Of a stretch of DNA of 64,000 bases, positions 54,401-60,400 are shown piece after piece. Below the pieces are notes generated by a model. The model was not told the origin of the DNA. It searched no databases and worked only from the letters and a program-made list of their open reading frames with translations. The stretch is from Anagrus nilaparvatae (taxonomy: Eukaryota; Arthropoda; Insecta; Hymenoptera; Mymaridae). The position numbers were made by a program, and so were the translations under genes. The stretch spans positions 11,240,001-11,304,000 of the forward strand of contig JAKSXM010000246.1 in assembly GCA_022575985.1 (NCBI GenBank). Direction: 5' to 3'. Position 1 is the stretch's first letter. Each line of letters opens with the position of its first letter.

Positions 54401-57400
54401 TCAAATTAAAATTTACACAAGTTTTTAAATGTAAAATATATTTAATTATACATTTTTTTATTTTACATTTTAAAATTCATAATTAAAATTTTTTTTCTTT
54501 ATTCGTTACATTAAAAAAAAAAAACTTTTTCTGAATTAAAAACTAGAATTAAATATTCATTATAAAAAATATGTATATATATTAGAGTGGACCTATTTTT
54601 GGACTTTGTGGAAAAACTTTGCTCCCCGGGTTTTTTTGTGAAGTTTTAGTCATAAAAAGTTCCCAGTTCCAAGGATTTTGCTTTAGCCCTGCAAAAACAC
54701 GTGCCTGTAACCACATCAATTTTCCCATTTAAATAACATGGGAATTTTGAGTTTTTAGCTATACGAATTTTCACAAAAGCCAAAAAGCGTTTTAAAATGC
54801 TAATTTTTACTGGAAAACATACTTTTATATGTTGTAAAGACATACGAACCGCCCTGCATTCATTCCAAAGGGAATTTTGGGGCTAGAAACGCAAATTTAC
54901 TGAGTCCCAATTTCAGGGTTTTCAAAAAAAGTCAATTTTTATCATTATCTTTGAAAAACGATTCCTTAAAAACTATTTAAAGAAAAGAGACGAGTAAAAA
55001 ATTTTTGGAAACTTGAAGCTTGCAGAAAACTTTTAAGGCCTATAAAACTCAATTTTGTCAAAAATTACAATTTTGGCAGCAATTTAAACAAATTTAAAAA
55101 TTGGGCCTTTCGGGTCAAAAATTACCATAAAATTACCAATAGGTTAATTGACTATAGCGGTGAGAGAATCAGTGATAAAAATACACGGTTTACGTCATTT
55201 GAAAGGTGACACTTATACCAAAAAAAGTGAACCAACCAGAAGTGTTTTGGTTAATTTTTGAGGTTGTAGCTTTTTATCGAAAACTACCGAAAAACCCTGT
55301 TTTATAAGATTGAGTAAACATGTAAATTTGCGTTTCTAGCCCCAAAATTCCCTTTGGAATGAATGCAGGGTGGTTTGTATGTCTTTACAACATATAAAAG
55401 TATGTTTTCCAGTAAAAATTAGTATTTTAAAACGCTTTTTGGCATTTGTGAAAATTTGTATAGCTAAAAACTCAAAATTCCCATGTTATTTAAATGGGAA
55501 AATTGATGTGGTTACAGGCACGTGTTTTTGTAAGGCTAAAGCAAAATCCTTGGAACTGGGAACTTTTTATGACTAAAACTTCACAAAAAAACCCGGGGAG
55601 CAAAGTTTTTCTACAAAGTCCAAAAATAGGTCCTCTCTAATATATATATAGGTATTTAAGTAAATAAAATTTTACAGCTTTAAATTTGCCTTCGGCAATT
55701 AAATAAAAATTTATTTTACACTTTTAATATTTCTAAGCTCATTTTTATAAATTATTTTTATAAATAACTGGAATTTTTCATTTTAATTAATTTTTATAAT
55801 TTTCAAAAATGTAATAAATGTTAAGAGAATGATTAAAAGTTAATGTATAGGGTTATTATTTTGAAACCAATCCTAAGTATATCATGGATTGATATTGAAT
55901 TTCCTAGTTTTAGGTTAAAACTGACTATAGAAATGAAAAGAGTGGCCAAATTTACATTAGCGTAAAATCTAAAACAAATGTGAACCCTAAAATGACTTTA
56001 TTTAAATTAAATTTACCAGAAAAAATAATAATAATCATTGTTTAACATAACCTCAAATATTTCTTTGAAAATTTTTACATGCAGGGCAGAAAAGCACTAT
56101 TTTTTAATCCTTAATACGGAAAACCAGTCGGCTCACAACTTGTTCCTTGAAGTGGTGGCCACAAGTACACAATTTGTGTATCACTTGATGTGCACTTGTT
56201 GTTACATAACCTAAACTTTTTTCAAATGATTTGAAAATCAATGCTTCTAACATATTTTCTGTTTAAATTATCAATAAAAAAATAATTAATATCAAAATTT
56301 ATATTATTAATCCCAAAATATAAGTTTAATTTAAAAAATTTTTGACCTGACGAGGATCCCCATTCTGTAGACAAATTTCATCCTTAATAGGTCGATGGAT
56401 TTTTCCAACAAGTATTTATGTTTTTTGGGTCGCTAAATGCGAATATTTAGAAAATACAAAAAAAAATAATGTTAAGTTGCCTTTTGCGGAGAAATGGACT
56501 ATGTTAGGTAAAAACCGATACCACAATTATAGTGTCCAGTGGCCCAAAAAACATAAGTAATACTGGCGAATATAGAAATAACCTCAACAATTAATCTGAA
56601 GTTGCTTTTCGCGTACAACTATAGATCACATTCATGTTTAGCGACTCAAAAAACATATGTAATAGATAAAAATGTTGAAAAACCCGAAAAATATAACCTC
56701 AAAATTCCTATTGCGGGAAACTGGACCATATCTGATAAAAACGGATATCATATATTCATGTTTAGTGACCCAAAAACATAAATGCTCGTTGGAAAAATCC
56801 ATCGACCTATTAGGGATTAAATTTGTCTACGAAATGGACATCCACGTTAGGTCCTTAACCTCAACTAACCTAAAATTATCGTGTCTTATAACAAACAAAG
56901 ATAAGATATCATTCAATAATATTTTAATTAAACAAGTAAACATGTCATTTAAGTATTTAAACTTTAATCTCATTAACTATAATTTACAGGTATACCAACA
57001 TACTTATATATCAATTCAAAAAACACGTGTCATTTATATGGCTTTTTCTAAATAAAAAAAAAGTAATATGATCATTTATATACTATTAAAATGCACCTGA
57101 TGGTATATGTTTGTGTGTATTTATTTTATTATTAGTTTTTGTAAAATAATATCTACTTATACAAAACTATAATTGAGTTAAACGATTATTATTTCTTTAT
57201 TGTATTCTATAAATGTATTGTTTTATTTTCAATGTAAGTTGAATCATATTATTTTTATAGATACTTAAATAATAATTTTTTACTTTGGATTATTTATTGT
57301 AATATTATAAATTTTTTATTTACGATATAACGGTTTTTGTATTGGCTATATTTTATATACACTTACTTACTAAAAATAATAATTAACAAGGACGTATACA

Positions 57401-60400
57401 ATTATATGTGTGAATAGACAATGTGTATTATTTTTTAAATTGTTTTTAAATATAGTTATACATATCTTTTTTGTTAAAAAATGAATTTTAAATTTTGTAA
57501 ATTTTTTTGAGGTTATGTATTTATAGGAAATTACCTTGATTTATTTTTTTACCTGGGTAATTTTTCATTTTTTTTTTTTGTTTAATTTATTTTGAGGAAT
57601 AATTTTATGATTCAGTAATAATATAAATTATTTATCTTTTTTGTGTTTTTTATTGCTAATTTAAAAATATTTCAGGGATTGGATCTGATTCATTATATGC
57701 AATGTTCTATCGTTAGTCTAAAGGGTTTTATGTGGGGAAAATGAATTATTTGAGAAAGTGGATAATTTATTGATAAACTCTGGTAGACACAATCAAGGAA
57801 AAATTTATTATCAACAATTTAAGGCTAAAAAAAATTTTATTTTTTATTTGTGCATTCGGAAGTATCAGATGAATCAGTACATCCTTAAACTTGGTCACCT
57901 ACATTCTCAATTTTTCTGTAGTATGAATCGTTTAAATAAATTATCAACATTTATTAGCAAATATTTCAATTTTTTGATTAAAAATTCAAAGGTTATCACA
58001 AAACTGTTATTTCCATTTATAAAACCAGACATAAAGAAAAAGCACCAGTCAGAAAAAGCCAAACTATCTAATTATTTCACGTTCAAAGTGTGTATGTGTG
58101 CCTGAATATTAGTAAAATGGCAAAAACTGAATATTAAGAAATAAAAAACAAATCTTTTTTAAAAACCTACTAGACTTTTATCTAAGCAGTCTTATTATAT
58201 TCGATTACACTTAAACGTGTGTATGTTATATTTTTTTATATTTTTACCTTTCTTTTTAAGACCACAAAATGCACAACAGACGAAAAAAAAATGTATATAA
58301 TACTATGAGAAAAGAAGATATGATAAAATTGCTAAAAACTACGGAAGCAAAAGTATAAAAATCGTAAAGTTAGAGATGGAAAAAAAGAAGAAAATGGGAA
58401 TAAAGCTCGTAAGAATTTATTTAAATCGTGACAGTAAAGTTTTTTTTTTGTATGTTTTTTTATTCACACTTTTTCTTCTGTTTTTTTTTATAGTTTGCAT
58501 AATTTTAGCATTTTTTTTTTTTTGTTTTGTTTTTTTAAGCTTTTCATCAAATACATTTTTGACTAAAAAGGTCATATTATATTTCTGAATGTGAATATTT
58601 ATAAATATGTGGGTATATGAGCAGTTTTCAAATAAATTGTCTTTTTGGTTAATATTTTTTTTGAAATGGAGTTTTGGTTGGATTTTGTATGCTGAAACAA
58701 GTAAATTACACATTTTTTGATTTTCAAACAATTCAAGCAAAATTTAAGTACACAAACCTGGCAGTGCCAATTAGTGGTTTTTGAAAATTTTTTTGACTAA
58801 ATGGCTCTAAAATATATTTAATTTAGTCAAGTTCACACCTTAAAAAATCAAGCTTCCTGAATCTGCTTTAATCCAAAAAATCTTTAAACTGCTATCAACA
58901 ATAAATAAAAATCTGGAACAACTCATATAAAAATTCATTTAACCCACACACTTCACAAAAAAGTTCGCTGGTTACGAAGGCATATAACACACAATATCAT
59001 GAAAAAGAGTCAACAACAAAAAAAATTTTATATTTTTCGAGGGATATTAACTTTTTCTATTATATGTGAGCTAAAAAAAAAAAAATATTTTCTGTATATT
59101 TTTGTATGTTTATCTATTGCATATATGAAACCAAGGTATATAAAATGAACTTAAATCACATACTAAAAAAGTCCAGTTTATAATAATAAAATTTTTTTTT
59201 TTTTTAATTTAAAGATCAAATTAAAAGTAGCAGTGGCAGATGCTTGTATTATTTATGCAGTGCATAATAAGTGAGGGTTTTAGTACTTTTTTATTTTGGC
59301 TATTTTAAATTTAATATTTTTTTTTTATTCACATAATATGAAGTTTTAATTGAAATAATAATTAAATGTGTTATTTAAATTTAAATATTTTTGAAGGAGT
59401 TCTGATATAATTAGAGTAAAAATTGGAGACTGGTAAGTTATCTAGAGTCCAATTTTGGTTCCTAATAAGAGATAAGTAAAATTTTGTATACTAACACATT
59501 TTGAATTTCTCTACACTTAAGCCCTTTCTAGACCTAATTAATTTTTTTTAAATCCTGTGTACTCTGACTATACTCTTTGATATAGTAAAAGCACATGGGC
59601 TTTATGGATAAACCTATCACTATTTTTTACCATCTGCACTATACTTCGCGGAGTCACCCATCAAAAAATGTAAAAAGAGTCTTTACTACCCTCAGAAGCT
59701 AAAAATTTTTAACAAACCTATGTATGTGTACGTAAAAAAAATATAATAAACCAATTTACTCATAAATTTTAAACCTGCGAAAAAAACAAATGCTTTAACA
59801 AATTTTTCCATAAAATAATATTTTGATTAAAACTTTATTATCAAAAACTATTAAAACAGAGATTTGCTGTACATAAAATAAAGCATAATTAAAAAAAAAA
59901 AAGTTTTTAAATGGAATATGACATTTAAAAAAAGGTAAAAAATACACAAAAGATAAAGTTAAAAGTTAGTTATTTCAATGTGTTTTTTTTTTTTAGGTAA
60001 AAATAAAAAGAGATTATCAAAAAATAGGTATTTATCAAAAAACAATATAACGAAAATGTAAATAAAAACCTTTTAAAGTGCCTTCTATTTTTTTTAATCG
60101 TTTGATAAGAGAAACTTTTTTTAAAAAAAAAATATTTATAATTTTTTATCTTTATTTATGTAACTGCACTCATTTTTTAATAATTTGCTTGTTAAAAACA
60201 ATAATTATAGAAAAAAAATACTTAGATAAAGTGTAAAAAAAAATTTAAATAGGCCAAAAATTATATTTCAAGTAAAGCGTCTTATAGACAACGAACGAAA
60301 TTTCTAGCAGGGTAAAGGGTAAAAACAATCATAATTAATAAATCTCTTTTTATCGAGTTTTTTATTATGATTAATTATGCATAGTTGCAGACAGAAAAAA

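Noticed and set aside
54646..54843. 65-codon open frame on the minus strand
   Set aside because: It is mirrored at 55370-55576 because both lie in the arms of one foldback element; no domain and no splice context.
56672..57055. 127-codon open frame on the plus strand
   Set aside because: Half lies in the 56346-56851 repeat; composition is Asn/Lys/Ile-rich as expected of AT-rich DNA; no domain recognised.
57758..58105. 115-codon open frame on the plus strand
   Set aside because: Lys/Asn/Phe/Ile-rich chance frame in AT-rich intron; no family motif, no splice signals placing it in a gene.
58376..58588. Hydrophobic 70-codon frame resembling a membrane protein
   Set aside because: The Phe/Leu runs come from poly-T tracts, not from a conserved segment.
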